Shown: one piece after another, positions 34,791 to 47,925 of the stretch
How the letters are laid out: each line of letters opens with the position of its first letter
How positions within the stretch are numbered: the first letter of the stretch is position 1
Assembly: GCA_030674185.1 (NCBI GenBank)
Contig: JAPXFY010000022.1
Span: forward strand, 668,035-732,034
Reading direction: 5' to 3'
Origin: Monoplex corrugatus
Taxonomy: Eukaryota; Mollusca; Gastropoda; Littorinimorpha; Ranellidae
Length of the DNA stretch: 64,000 bases
Program-made: the position numbers and the translations under genes
The notes under the pieces: generated by a model
Told to the model about the DNA's origin: nothing
The model's database searches: none
Seen by the model: only the letters and a program-made list of their open reading frames with translations

Positions 34791-36287
34791 TAATTCATTA
34801 ATCTTGAATGTTTTGTCAGTCTACCTGCCAACAGGTCAAAATGACCAAAATACAGAATGGCTGCGTACGATACCAGATCTGCAGCACGGTAAATGGCTAA
34901 TTGGTGGAGACTTTAATTCCCACTCTCCGTTCTGGGAAAAAGACTGTTGCACTGTTACAAGCAATCGTTTGGTGGAGAATATAGTTGACAGCTCGCTTTA
35001 CCTTTTAAATGATGGAAGTGTCACTAGAATTCCTGATATCTCCAACCACCGGGCAACAGCCATCGATCTATCTTTGATATCACCAGAATTAGTACCATGC
35101 TGTACCTGGGACACTCACAGAGATACTTTGGGAAGTGATCACTTACCTATCATCATAACAATAACTAATGAAAACATCAGGATGAAAGACAGCACACCTG
35201 ATATTATACCAAAATATAATTATACGCGCGCTGATTGGTCATTGTTTCGGACTGCTCTTGCTAAACAAAAATATAATTATGATGAAGGTGAAAATGTAGA
35301 TGTTATGTTTTCTAAATTCCAGCAGTCAGTTCTAGCTGCTGCAGACCTCTCAATCCCGAAACTCAAAACTTTTAAGTCCAATAATCGTTTGGGTAATGTC
35401 TGGTGGACAGAGGCATGCCAAAAAGCAGTTCAGTATAAAAAAGAGAAATTCAAAGTCTACATCAAGAGCAGAAACCCTGAAGATCATAAGGAAATGAAAA
35501 CTGCTAACATCCAATGTAATAAAATCATCGCTGAAGCAAAGAAAGATTATTGGGCATCATACTGCACCAAAGAAATTTTCAGATTTTAAGGATTTCCATA
35601 AAGTCTGGACAAAAATGAATCAAATGAAAAATGGAGCCAGCTTACCTAGGTGTCCAATAATAATTGATACATGTCACAAACTTCCTTCCGACATGGACAA
35701 AGCTGAAACTTTTGTGGATTTTATTTGCTGAAAATAGTAAAGTAGATGGTTTGTCTCCTACCTGCAAACACTACAGAGAAATGGCAGCTAACAACCTTAT
35801 CTACACTGATCCAATACCTCAGAATGATCGCTGGTTTAATGCTCCAATCACCTTAGAAGAGCTAAAAAACTCAATCTTGTCTCTACACAACAAAAGGAGT
35901 TCGGTAGGTGTTGATGCAGTTTCAACTGAAATGATTAAGCATCTTCCAGAAAACTATGTTACTTTCTTACACAAATTTTTCAGAAATGCTGGGTGAGTGG
36001 AACTGTACCACAGGTATGGCAAAAGTCTATTGTTATACCTATATTAAAAGCAGGAAAGCCTAAAAACAACGAAAACAGTTACAGACCTATTGCTTTGACG
36101 TCCCATACGAGCAAACTAATGGAAAGATTGGTATTAAACAGACTTGTACATTACTGTGATAAAAATAACGTTATTCCAGTAAACCAAGCAGGTTTCAGAA
36201 AAGGGAGATCCACAGTTGAGCACCTGGTTAAACTTACAACTCAGATAAAACAACAGTTTGCCCGCAGAAAAAGTCTTTTGGCAACTT
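34791..36287 (+). pseudogene. LINE ORF2, inverted 5' half: endonuclease and RT fingers
   Basis: Reading from 34791: NSLILNVLSVYLPTGQND, then LIGGDFNSHSPFW and LGSDHLPIIITI, the C-terminal motifs of an APE-type endonuclease (N-terminal catalytic residues are missing, so this is the 5' truncation). A linker containing WWTEACQKAV follows. Then come RT finger motifs: IPILKAGKPKNNENSYRPIA, LMERLVLNRL and NQAGFRKGRSTVEHLV, ending KSLLATF at about 36287. Single-base frameshifts occur near 35585, 35725 and 35990. This piece is the upstream neighbour of the minus-strand piece 32877-34788. Confidence 0.87.
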
Positions 36288-36293
36288 TTTGTT

Positions 36294-36990
36294 TTTGTTT
36301 TAGTGTCTGTTACAATGTTATGTTCCTTTGTTTCTGTGTTGTGATTTACCCACCCCCTCTTTCTTTGTTTTCAGTGTGTCATTTACGTCCCTTTGTTTCT
36401 GTGTTTTGATTTACCCACCCCCTCCATTGTTTGTTTTCAGTGTGTCTGTTACAATGTTATGTTCCTTTGTTTCTGTGTTGTGATTTATCCACCCCCTCTT
36501 TCTTTGTTTTAGTGTGTCTGTTACAATGTTATGTTCCTTTGTTTCTGTGTTGTGATTTATCCACCCCCTCTTTCTTTGTTTTAGTGTGTCTGTTACAATG
36601 TTATGTTCCTTTGTTTCTGTGTTGTGATTTATCCACCCCCTCTTTCTTTGTTTTAGTGTGTCTGTTACAATGTTATGTTCCTTTGTTTCTGTGTTGTGAT
36701 TTACCCACCCCCTCTTTCTTTGTTTTAGTGTGTCTGTTACAATGTTATGTTCCTTTGTTTCTGTGTTGTGATTTATCCACCCCCTCTTTCTTTGTTTTAG
36801 TGTGTCTGTTACAATGTTATGTTCCTTTGTTTCTGTGTTGTGATTTACCCACCCCCTCTTTCTTTGTTTTAGTGTGTCTGTTACAATGTTATGTTCCTTT
36901 GTTTCTGTGTTGTGATTTATCCACCCCCTCCATTGTTTGTTTTCCGTGTGTCTGTTACAATGTTAGTGTTCCTTTGTTTTGTGTTGTAAT
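36294..36990. repeat. 72-bp minisatellite, right part (~10 copies)
   Basis: Same unit as 32181-32538. Because 72 is 24 codons, one plus frame reads a repeated VCLLQCYVPLFLCC pattern, which is not a gene. Confidence 0.94.
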
Positions 36991-37734
36991 TTACATGGGT
37001 TTAAAGAAAAGAGTACACTATCGTGCATGTTGTTATTATTCGTAAGATTTTGAAAACATTATTTCTACTACACCACTACTATTACGTTGTTATTGTTGTT
37101 GTTGTTGGAGGTTGATACTTATTTGCAAAACTATTTCTACACCACTACTGTTATGTTTGTGATCGTTGTTTTTATTGTTGTTGCTAGGGGTTGAGATGTA
37201 TTGGCATTTCCTGTGTTTACCTTTGTTTGTGTCTCATGCTTTTGTACAGCAATTGACATATGACAGTGATAGTTTATTATAATTCAGTTGATAACTTCTT
37301 TGATATTGTGTGTGTTATGGTTCAGTGTGTTTTTATCATAGCATTAAGGGTTAACATATTGTATTGTTATTATTCTTAAGGTTTTGAAAGTTATTTCCAC
37401 TACACTACGAATGTTACGTTGTTATTGTTGTTTTTATTGTGGATGTTGGAGGTTGACTTGTATTTGCAAAACTATTTGCGCCCGTCTTGTCTTGTTGAAT
37501 TAAATACGCGTTCTTACTCTTCTTTCGTGTTTTTTCTGGTTCTTGTTTTGGGTTTCTTATTCCCCCTTGTTTGTCTTTAATGCTTCCTTTGCTTTCTTCT
37601 TTTCTTTTGTCGTATGTCTATAATAAAATTGTTTTTTTTCTGTTTTTGTTTTCCCACACTTATCTTTTGTTTAGCTTTAATTTATGTATTTCATTCTTTT
37701 AGTTTTGTTGTTTGTTTCTTATATTGCTCATATG
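36991..37734. other. AT-rich spacer with an internal direct repeat
   Basis: Two diverged direct copies (about 37030-37135 and 37361-37480) share GTTATTATTC, AAGATTTTGAAA, TTACGTTGTTATTGTTG, GGAGGTTGA and TTTGCAAAACTATTT. A weaker third match lies at 30395. No gene is seen. Confidence 0.6.
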
Positions 37735-40050
37735 TGTATAGTAGTAAGGACTGGTTGTCAGACGTGTGTAGAGTAGTAAGACTGGTTGTCAGACATGTGT
37801 AGAGTAGTAAGGACTGGTTGTCAGACAATGTTGTGAGTAGTAAGGACTGGTTGTCAGACATGTGTGTAGAGTAGTAAGGACTGGTTGTCAGACATTGTAG
37901 AGTAGTAAGGACTGGTTGTCAGACATTGTAGAGTAGTAAGGACTGGTTTTCAGACATATATCGAGTAGTAAGGCTGGTTGTCAGACATGTGTAGAGTAGT
38001 AAGGATGGTTGGCAGACATGTAGTGGAGTAGTAAGGACTGGTTGTCAGACATGTTGAGTAGTAAGGACTGGTTGTCAGACATGTGTAGAATAGTAAGGAC
38101 TGGTTGTCAGACATGTATGAGTAGTAAGGACTGGTTGTCAACATGTGTGTAGCAGTAGTAAGGACTGGTGTCAGACATGTCGAGTAGTAAGGACTGGTTG
38201 TCAACATGTGTAGATAGTAAGGACTGGTTGTCAGACATGTTGTAGAGTAGTAAGGACTGGTTGTCAGACATGTGTAGAGTAGTAAGGACTGGTTGTCAGA
38301 CATGTTGTAGAGTAGTAAGACTGGTTGTCAGACAGTGTGTAGAGTAGTAAGGACTGGTTGTCAGACATTTTGTAGAGTAGTAAGGACTGGTTGTCAGACA
38401 TTGTAGAGTAGTAAGGACTGGTTGTCAGACATTGTAGAGTAGTAAGGACGGTTGTCAGACATGTGTGTAGAGTAGTAAGGACTGGTTGTCAGACATGTCT
38501 GTAGAGTAGTAAGGACTGGTTGTCAGACATGTGTGTGTAGAGTAGTAAGGACTGGTTTCCAGACATGTGTGTAGAGTAGTAAGGACTGGTTGTCAGACAT
38601 GTGTGTAGAGTAGTAAGGACTGGTTGTCAGACATGTTGTAGAGTAGTAAGGACTGGTTGTCAGACATGTGTGTAGAGTAGTAAGGACTGGTTGTCAGACA
38701 TGTGTGTAGAGTAGTAAGGACTGGTTGTCAGACATGTGTGTAGAGTAGTAAGGACTGGTTGTCAGACATGTGTGTAGAGTAGTAAGGACTGGTTGTCAGA
38801 CATGTGTGTAGAGTAGTAAGGACTGGTTGTCAGACATGTGTGTAGAGTAGTAAGGACTGGTTGTCAGACAATGTGTAGAATAGTAAGGACTGGTTGTCAG
38901 ACATGTGTAGAGTAGTAATGACTGGTTGTCAGACATGTGTAGAGTAGTAAGGGCTGGTTGTCAGACATATGTAGAGTAGTAAGGACTGGTTGTCAGACAT
39001 TGTGTAGAGTAGTAAGGACTGGTTGTCAGACATGTGTGTAGAGTAGTAAGGCTGGTTGTCAGACATGGTAGTGTAGAGTTGTAAGATGGTTAGTAAGACG
39101 GTTTTGCAGTTTAGAGTAGTAATGACTGGTTGTCAGACATGTGTGTAGAGTATAAGGACTGGTTGTCAGACATGTGTAGAGTAGTAAGACTGGTTGTCAG
39201 ACATGTGTAGAGTAGTAAGGACTGGTTGTCAGACATATGTAGAGTAGTAAGGACTGGTTGTCAGACATTGTGTAGAGTAGTAAGACTGGTTATCAGACAT
39301 AGTGTAGAGTAGTAAGGACTGGTTGTCAGACATGTGTAGAGTAGTAAGGACTGGTTGTCAGACATGTGTGTAGATAGTAAGGACTGGTTTCAGACAAGTG
39401 TAGAGTAATAAGGACTGGTTGTCAGACATGTGTAGAGTAATAAGGACTGGTTGTCAGACATGTGTAGAGTAGTGAAGGAATGGTTGTCAGACATGTGTGT
39501 ACAGTAGTAAGGACTGGTTGTCAGACATTGTAGAGTAGTAAGGACCGGTTGTCAGACATGTGGTGTACAGTAGTAAGGACTGGTTGTCAGACATGTGTAG
39601 AGTAGTAAGGACTGGTTGTCAGACAGTGGTAGAGTAGTAAGGACTGGTTGTCAGACATGTGTGTAGTAGTAAGGACTGGTTGTCAGACGTATATGTAGAG
39701 TAGTAAGGACTGGTTGTCAGACATTGTTAGAGTAGTAAGGAATGGTTGTCAGACATAGTGTAGAGTAGTAAGGACTGGTTGTTCAGACATGTGTAGATAG
39801 TAAGGACTGGTTGTCAGACATGTGTGTAGAGTAGTAAGGACTGGTTGTCAGACATGGTATAAGTAGTAAGGACTGGTTGTCAGACATGTGTAGAGTAGTA
39901 AGGACTGGTTGTCAGACATGTGTAGAGTAGTAAGGACTGGTTGTCAGACATGTGTAGAGTAGTAAGGCTGGTTGTCAGACATTGTGTAGAGTAGTAAGGA
40001 CTGGTTGTCAGACAGTGTGTAAAGTAGTAAGGACTATTTGTCAGACATGT
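37735..40050. repeat. 34-bp satellite, copy 1 first part
   Basis: Units of AGTAGTAAGGACTGGTTGTC then AGACATGTGTGTAG. The number of GT steps varies, giving 30-36 bp. Bases are dropped frequently through 37735-38460 and 39050-39800. Confidence 0.96.
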
Positions 40051-40800
40051 GTAATAAATAAGAAAATTATATAGAATGTGATAAGTATAAGATATTACAA
40101 ATATTATATAGCGGCTAAAGTAATCTTGACCAAAATTAAATATAAGGCTGAGTATGCGACAGGTAGAGCAAGCACGCTCGCCAACATGCAAGCTACTAAG
40201 GTACAGGAGAGACGTACAGAACATCACTTCCAACACACCACAGGACACAGCATCTACTTTCCCTATAAAAAGGTTTTGGGAGTAAAGAACAACATAAAGA
40301 GAATAAGCTAATGGATTCAATCACAGCACTTTTCCACATATTAAACATGTGATTCCATCACAACAGCTTGCAAGGCAGGGTTATGCGTATATATTTATAA
40401 TCTTTAAAAGTTATAAGGTGAGTTTTGATGACATCTTAAGAGTATTAATGTCTATGTTCTATCACATCTATGACAGGAGTTTTATTCAGATAGTGATCCA
40501 AACAAAATCACAGTGGACATATGTCTATTGTGACTATAACTTATACGTGTAAAGCGAAGAATTCAGATCAATCTTTAAGCCAGTGTACGCTGATATGGGA
40601 ACATAGATCTTATCAGGCTTTAAGTCATATGAATGCGTATTCAGCATCTTTAGCACATGTGTTTATGTCTGTAGTGTTATCCATTGTATCATGTGTTAGT
40701 GATAAGGATCTGATTCAACTTATCGTGTTTTGTGTTAGTATGTGATTTGTCAACATTTGTAGTCAGTATAAGTGAATCGTTGTCAATCAATGTTGTATAG
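40051..40800. other. Spacer inside the 34-bp array, partly decayed 43-bp satellite
   Basis: 40051-40320 is unrecognised AT-rich sequence. 40330-40770 contains scrambled pieces of the 43-bp satellite (TGTGATTCCATCACA, GTTCTATCACATCTATGACA, TTTATGTCTGTAGTGTT) without a stable period. No block like this interrupts the 34-bp array of copy 2 (50335-51960). Confidence 0.5.
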
Positions 40801-42990
40801 AGGTTTAGGAATGGTTGTCAACATTGTTATAAAGTAAGGACTTGGTTGTCAGACATGTGATTGTAAGTAATTAAGGATAGGTTTGTCAGACATGTGTGTA
40901 GAGTAGTATGACATCGTTTCAGACATGTGTATAAGTAAGACTGGTTGTCAGACATGTGTATAGAAGAGTAAGGACTGGTTGTCAGACATGTGTGTAGAGT
41001 AGTAAGGATTGGTTGTCAGACATGTTTGTAGAGTAGTAAGGACTGGTTGTCAGACATGTGTGTAGAGTAGTAAGGACTGGTTGTCAGACATGTGTATAGA
41101 AGAGTAAGGACTGGTTGTCAGACATGTGTATAGAAGAGTAAGGACTGGTTGTCAGACATGTGTGTAGAGTAGTAAGGATTGGTTGTCAGACATGTTTGTA
41201 GAGTAGTAAGGACTGGTTGTCAGACATGTGTGTAGAGTAGTAAGGACTGGTTGTCAGACATGTGTATAGAAGAGTAAGGACTGGTTGTCAGACATGTGTA
41301 TAGAAGAGTAAGGACTGGTTGTCAGACATGTGTGTAGAGTAGTAAGGACTGGTTGTCAGACATGTGTGTAGAAGAGTAAGGACTGGTTGTCAGACATGTG
41401 TATAGAAGAGTAAGGACTGGTTGTCAGACATGTGTATAGAAGAGTAAGGACTGGTTGTCAGACATGTGTATAGAAGAGTAAGGACTGGTTGTCAGACATG
41501 TGTATAGAAGAGTAAGGACTGGTTGTCAGACATGTGTGTAGAGTAGTAAGGATTGGTTGTCAGACATGTGTATAGAAGAGTAAGGACTGGTTGTCAGACA
41601 TGTGTATAGAAGAGTAAGGACTGGTTGTCAGACATGTGTGTAGAGTAGTAAGGATTGGTTGTCAGATATATGTAGAGTAGTAAGGACTGGTTGTCAGACA
41701 TGTGTGTAAAGTAGTAAGGACTGGTTGTCAGACATGTGTGTAGAGTAGTAAGGACTGGTTGTCAGACATGTGTAGAGTAGTAAGGACTGGTTGTCTGACA
41801 TATGTAGAGTAGTAAGGAATGGTTGTCAGATATGTGTAGAGTAGTAAGGACTGGTTGTCAGACATGTGTGTAGAGTAGTAAGGACTGGTTGTCAGACATG
41901 TGTAGAGTAGTAAGGACTGGTTGTCAGACATGTGTGTAGAGTAGTAAGAACTGGTTGTCAGACATATGTAGAGTACTAAGAACTGGTTGTCAGACATGGT
42001 GTAGAGTAGTAAGGACTGGTTGTCAGACATGTGTGTAGAGTAGTAAGGATTGGTTGTCAGACATGTGTATAGAGTAGTAAGGACTGGTTGTCAGACATGT
42101 GTAGAGTAGTAAGGACTGGTTGTCAGACATGTGTGTAGAGTAGTAAGAACTGGTTGTCAGACATATGTAGAGTACTAAGAACTGGTTGTCAGACATGTGT
42201 GTAGAGTAGTAAGGACTGGTTGTCAGACATGTGTGTAGAGTAGTAAGGACTGGTTGTCAGACATGTGTGTAAGTAGTAAGGACTGGTTGTCAGACATGTG
42301 CAGAGTAGTAAGGACTGGTTGTCAGACATGTGTGTGTAGAGTAGTAAGGACTGGTTGTCAGACATGTGTGTAGAGTAGTAAGGACTGGTTGTCAGACATG
42401 TGTGTAGAGTAGTAAGGACTGGTTGTCAGACATGTGTGTAGAGTAGTAAGGACTGGTTGTCAGACATGTGTGTAGAGTAGTAAGGACTGGTTGTCAGACA
42501 TGTGTAGAGTAGTAAGGACTGGTTGTCAGACATGTGTAGAGTAGTAAGGACTGGTTGTCAGACATATGTAGAGTAGTAAGGACTGGTTGTCAGACGTGTG
42601 CAGAGTAGTAAGGACTGGTTGTCAGACATGTGTAGAGTAGTAAGGACTGGTTGTCAGACATGTGTAGAGTAGTAAGGACTGGTTGTCAGACATGTGTAGA
42701 GTAGCAAGGACTGGTTGTCAGAAATGTGTATAGAGTAGTAAGGACTGATTCTCAAACATGTATAGAGTAGTAAGGACTGCTTGTCAGACATATGTAGAGT
42801 AGTAAGGACTTGTTGTCAGACATGTGTAGAGTAGTAAGGACTGGTTGTCAGACGTGTGTAGAGTAGTAAGGACTGGTTGTCAGACATGTGTAGAGTAGTA
42901 AGGACTTGTTGTCAGACATGTGTAGAGTAGTAAGGACTGGTTGTCAGACGTGTGTAGAGTAGTAATGACTGGTTGTCAGACAAGTCCAGT
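40801..42990. repeat. 34-bp satellite, copy 1 second part
   Basis: Same unit as 37735-40050. From 41080 to 41640 a variant GTATAGAAGAGTAAGG alternates in a higher-order pattern with the standard GTGTAGAGTAGTAAGG form. Confidence 0.96.
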
Positions 42991-43029
42991 GGGACCGCAT
43001 GCTACTTTCCCTGAGTAATTAAAGTGTTT

Positions 43030-45737
43030 TGGAGTTCAAAGTATCACAGTGTTTTGTGTCTGATATGTGATTCTATCACATCTTTATCACAGTGTTTTAT
43101 GTCTGATATGTGATTCTATCACATCTTTATCACAGTGTTTTATGTCTGATATATAATTCTATCACATCTTTATCACAGTGTTTTATGTCTATGTAATTCT
43201 ATCACATCTTTATCACAGTGTTTTATGTCTATGTAATTCTATCACATCTTTATCACAGTGTTTTATGTCTGATATGTGATTCTATCACATCTTTATCACA
43301 GTGTATTTATGTCTGATATGTGATTCTATCACATCTTTATCACAGTGTTTTATGTCTGATATGTAATTCTATCACATCTTTATCACAGTGTTTTATGTCT
43401 GATATGTGATTCTATCACATCTTTATCAGTGTTTTATGTCTGATATGTAATTCTATCACATCTTTATCACAGTGTTTTATGTCTGATATGTGATTCTATC
43501 ACATCTTTATCAGTGTTTTATGTCTGATATGTGATTCTATCACATCTTTATCACAGTGTTTTTTGTGTCTGATATGTGATTCTATCACATCTTTATCAGT
43601 GTTTTATGTCTGATATGTGATTCTATCATATCTTTATCACAGTGTTTTATGTCTGATATGGGATTGTATCACATCTTTATCATAGTGTTTTATGTCTGAT
43701 ATGGGATTCTATCACATCTTTATCATAGTGTTTTATGTCTCTGATATGGGATTCTATCACATCTTTATCACAGTGTTTTATGTCTCTGATATGGGATTCT
43801 ATCACATCTTTATCATAGTGTTTTATGTCTCTGATATGGGAATCTATCACATCTTTATCACAGTGTTTTATGTCTCTGATATGTGATTCTATCACATCTT
43901 TATCACAGTGTTTTATGTCTCTGATATGTGATTCTATCACATCTTTATCACAGTGTTTTATGCCTCTGATATGTGATTCTATCACATCTTTATCACAGTG
44001 TTTTATGTCTCTGATATGTGATTCTATCACATCTTTATCATAGTGTTTTATGTCTCTGATATGTGATTCTATCACATCTTTATCACAGTGTTTTATGTCT
44101 CTGATATTTGATTCTATCACATCTTTATCACAGTGTTTTATGTCTCTGATATGTGATTCTATCACATCTTTATCACAGTGTTTTATGTCTCTGATATTTG
44201 ATTCTATCACATCTTTATCACAGTTTTTATGTCTGATATGTAATTCTATCACATCTTTATCACAGTGTTTTATGTCTGATATGTGATTCTATCACATCTT
44301 TATCAGTGTTTTTGTGTCTGATATGTGATTCTATCACATCTTTATCACAGTGTTTTATGTCTGATATGTGATTCTATCACATCTTTATCAGTGTTTTATG
44401 TCTGATATGTGATTCTATCACATCTTTATCACAGTGTTTTTGTGTCTGATATGTGATTCTATCACATCTTTATCAGTGTTTTATGTCTGATATGTGATTC
44501 TATCACATCTTTATCACAGTGTTTTATGTCTGATATGGGATTGTATCACATCTTTATCATAGTGTTTTATGTCTGATATGGGATTCTATCACATCTTTAT
44601 CATAGTGTTTTATGTCTCTGATATGGGATTCTATCACATCTTTATCACAGTGTTTTATGTCTCTGAGATGTGATTCTATCACATCTTTATCATAGTGTTT
44701 TATGTCTCTGATATGGGATTCTATCACATCTTTATCACAGTGTTTTATGTCTCTGATATGTGATTCTATCACATCTTTATCATAGTGTTTTATGTCTCTG
44801 ATATGTGATTCTATCACATCTTTATCACAGTGTTTTATGTCTCTGATATGGGATTCTATCACATCTTTATCACAGTGTTTTATGTCTCTGATATGTGATT
44901 CTATCACATCTTTATCACAGTGTTTTATGTCTCTGATATTTGATTCTATCACATCTTTATCATAGTGTTTATGTCTCTGATATGTGATTCTATCACATCT
45001 TTATCACAGTGTTTTTGTGTCTGATATGTGATTCTATCACATCTTTATCACAGTGTTTTATGTCTGATATGTGATTCTATCACATCTTTATCACAGTGTT
45101 TTTGTGTCTGATATGGGATTCTATCACATCTTTATCACAGTGTTTTTGTGTCTGATATGTGATTCTATCACATCTTTATCACAGTGTTTTTTGTGTCTGA
45201 TATGTGATTCTATCACATCTTTATCACAGTGTTTTATGTCTGATATGTGATTCTATCACATCTTTATCAGTGTTTTATGTCTGATATGTGATTCTATCAT
45301 ATCTTTATCACAGTGTTTTGTGTCTGATATGTGATTCTATCACATCTTTATCACAGTGTTTTTATGTCTCTGATATGTGATTCTATCACATCTTTATCAC
45401 AGTGTTTTATGTCTGATATGTGATTCTATCATATCTTTATCACAGTGTTTTGTGTCTGATATGGGATTGTATCACATCTTTATCACAGTGTTTTATGTCT
45501 GATATGGGATTGTATCACATCTTTATCAGTGTTTTATGTCTCTGATATGTGATTCTATCACATCTTTATCACAGTGTTTTATGTCTGATATGGGATTCTA
45601 TCACATCTTTATCACAGTATTTTATGTCTGATATGGAATTCTATCACATCTTTATCACAGTGTTTTATGTCTGATATGGGATTCTATCACATTTTTATCA
45701 CAGTGTTTATGTCTGATATGGGATTGTATCACATCTT
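43030..45737. repeat. 43-bp satellite, copy 1 (~62 units)
   Basis: Units of GTCTGATATGTGATTCTATC then ACATCTTTATCACAGTGTTTTAT. Variants add CT before GATATG (45 bp) or lose CACA. A higher-order repeat of about 877 bp is visible: the GGGATTGTATC variant followed by a run of 45-bp units at 43660 recurs at 44537. The 45-bp units give long open frames on both strands. Confidence 0.96.
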
Positions 45738-46270
45738 GAGAAGTAAGAGGACAGGACAACCACAAACAAAATGATAATAATGTATTCCTGTTTCTGAAAC
45801 GGTTGAGATAACGTTTGTCCTGTCATTTGCATCACGGATTGGTGATATATCCTAGTATTGATGGTTATGGGTTTGGTTTTGTTGTTAATATTGTTGTTGT
45901 TGTGTATGTTTCATTTTTTACCCATCCTAATCTGGTGACCTTGCGTAGTCCAACCTCTTCCCTGTCACGGAAGTTGGAACTGTATCACACACAGACATAC
46001 ATACACGCACAAGCATCCATCACTGACTGATTTCAGTCTTGTTTCTTTTATTTTAATTTTATACTGTAACTTTTATCAATGGCAGACATGACAAAATAGA
46101 CCAAACTCTGTTGTATTGTATCCTCTTTGCCATGCAAAAATAAAGATCAATCAATCAATCAATCAGTTAATCAATCAGTGTGTTGACATTAGACACACAC
46201 ACCTTACTGACTGTTTTCAATCTAATGTATCCCTGAACAGTTAAAACATGTACAGAAAAAGTGAATAGAT
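45738..46270 (+). other. Unique block A, copy 1, with a LINE/SINE-like 3' tail
   Basis: Starts GAGAAGTAAGAGGACAGGAC. It ends in a tail-like sequence: an AATAAA at 46139-46144 immediately followed by a TCAA tandem repeat (46147-46178). A polyadenylation signal followed by a short tandem tail is the usual 3' end of a retroposon, but no coding region precedes it. It is duplicated at 61006-61545. Confidence 0.55.
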
Positions 46271-47080
46271 ATGTACAGTTTGGTCCATTCTAGTAACGCT
46301 ACAATAAAATGTACAAACAGTCTGGTCCATTCCAGTAACGCTACAATAAAATGTACAGTCTGGTCCATTCCAGTAATGCTTCAATAAAATGTACAAACAG
46401 TCTGGTCCATTCCAGTAACGCTACAATAAAATGTACAAACAGTCTGGTCCATTCTAGTACCGCTACAATAAAATGTACAAACAGTCTGGTCCATTCTAGT
46501 ACCGCTACAATAAAATGTACAGTCTGGTCCATTCCAGTAACGCTACAATAAAATGTACAAACAGTCTGGTCCATTCCAGTAACGCTACAATAAAATGTAC
46601 AAACAGTCTGGTCCATTCAATCAATCAGTTAATCAATCAGTGTGTTGACATTAGACACACACACCTTACTGACTGTTTTCAATCTAATGTATCCCTGAAC
46701 AGTTAAAACATGTACAGAAAAAGTGAATAGATATGTACAGTTTGGTCCATTCTAGTAACGCTACAATAAAATGTACAAACAGTCTGGTCCATTCCAGTAA
46801 CGCTACAATAAAATGTACAGTCTGGTCCATTCCAGTAATGCTTCAATAAAATGTACAAACAGTCTGGTCCATTCCAGTAACGCTACAATAAAATGTACAA
46901 ACAGTCTGGTCCATTCTAGTACCGCTACAATAAAATGTACAAACAATCTGGTCCATTCTAGTACCGCTACAATAAAATGTACAGTCTGGTCCATTCCAGT
47001 AACGCTACAATAAAATGTACAAACAGTCTGGTCCATTCCAGTAATGCTACAATAAAATGTACAAACAGTCTGGTCCATTC
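46157..47080. repeat. 462-bp tandem duplication, copy 1 only
   Basis: The TCAA-tail end of block A plus the first units of the 42-bp array (from about 46157) recur exactly 462 bp later (for example TGTGTTGACATTAGACAC at 46179 and 46641). Copy 2 of the macro-repeat has no such duplication. A further 290-bp higher-order step follows (46977 to 47267). Confidence 0.9.
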
Positions 47081-47925
47081 TAGTAACGCTACAATAAAAT
47101 GTACAAACAGTCTGGTCCATTCTAGTAACACTACAATAAAATGTACAAACAGTCTGGTCCATTCCAGTAACGCTACAATAAAATGTACAAACAGTCTGGT
47201 CCATTCTAGTACCGCTACAATAAAATGTACAAACAGTCTGGTCCATTCTAGTACCGCTACAATAAAATGTACAGTCTGGTCCATTCCAGTAACGCTACAA
47301 TAAAATGTACAAACAGTCTGGTCCATTCCAGTAACGCTACAATAAAATGTACAAACAGTCTGGTCCATTCTAGTAACGCTACAATAAAATGTACAAACAG
47401 TCTGGTCCATTCTAGTAACACTACAATAAAATGTACAAACAGTCTGGTCCATTCCAGTAACGCTACAATAAAATGTACAAACAGTCTGGTCCATTCCAGT
47501 AACGCTACAATAAAATGTACAGTCTGGTCCATTCTAGTAACGCTACAATAAAATGTACAGTCTGGTCCATTCTTGTAACGCTACAATAAAATGTACAAAC
47601 AGTCTGGTCCATTCCAGTAACGCTACAATAAAATGTACAAACAGTCTGGTCCATTCCAGTAACGCTACAATAAAATGTACAAACAGTCTGGTCCATTCCA
47701 GTAACGCTACAATAAAATGTACAAACAGTCTGGTCCATTCCAGTAACGCTACAATAAAATGTACAAACAGTCTGGTCCATTCCAGTAACGCTACAATAAA
47801 ATGTACAAACAGTCTGGTCCATTCCAGTACCGCTACAATAAACTGTACAGTCTGGTCCATTCTACTAACGCTACAATAAAATGTACAGTCTGGTCCATTC
47901 CAGTAACGCTACAATAAAATGAATA
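46271..47925. repeat. 42-bp satellite, copy 1
   Basis: Units of ACAGTCTGGTCCATTCCAGT then AACGCTACAATAAAATGTACAA, with a 38-bp form lacking AAAC. 42 bp is fourteen codons, so both strands are open over long stretches. Not genes. Confidence 0.96.

Larger units (their letters stand above)
32526..36306 (-). mobile_element. I-type LINE with RNase H, 5' half inverted (twin priming)
   Basis: The insertion at 32539-36293 interrupts the 72-bp array, with TTTGTTTTAGTGT at both 32526-32538 and 36294-36306 as a 13-bp target duplication. The 3' half is on the minus strand (34790 to 32539) and ends in a GAAC-repeat tail. The 5' half lies on the plus strand (34791-36290). The minus-strand half begins FDVKKAYDQVWH, and the plus-strand half ends KSLLATF, the sequence that normally directly precedes it. 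The two pieces share only ACTTTTT at their breakpoints. This is the arrangement expected when a second primer is used during target-primed reverse transcription. The RNase H and APE-type endonuclease place it in the I/jockey superfamily. It is 5'-truncated. Confidence 0.88.

Noticed and set aside
36294..37045. Cys/Leu-rich open frame (204 codons)
   Set aside because: It is the 72-bp repeat read as 24 codons, with no start context or homology.
40130..40320. Possible tRNA or SINE promoter in the spacer
   Set aside because: No A-box/B-box pair or cloverleaf could be built from the sequence.
43680..44952. Repeat protein on the minus strand (CDKDVIESHIRDIKH pattern)
   Set aside because: It is open only where 45-bp satellite variants cluster, and neighbouring 43-bp units break it.
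47257..47860. Several ~100-codon frames in the 42-bp array
   Set aside because: The unit is 14 codons and stop-free on both strands, so they are overlapping artefacts.
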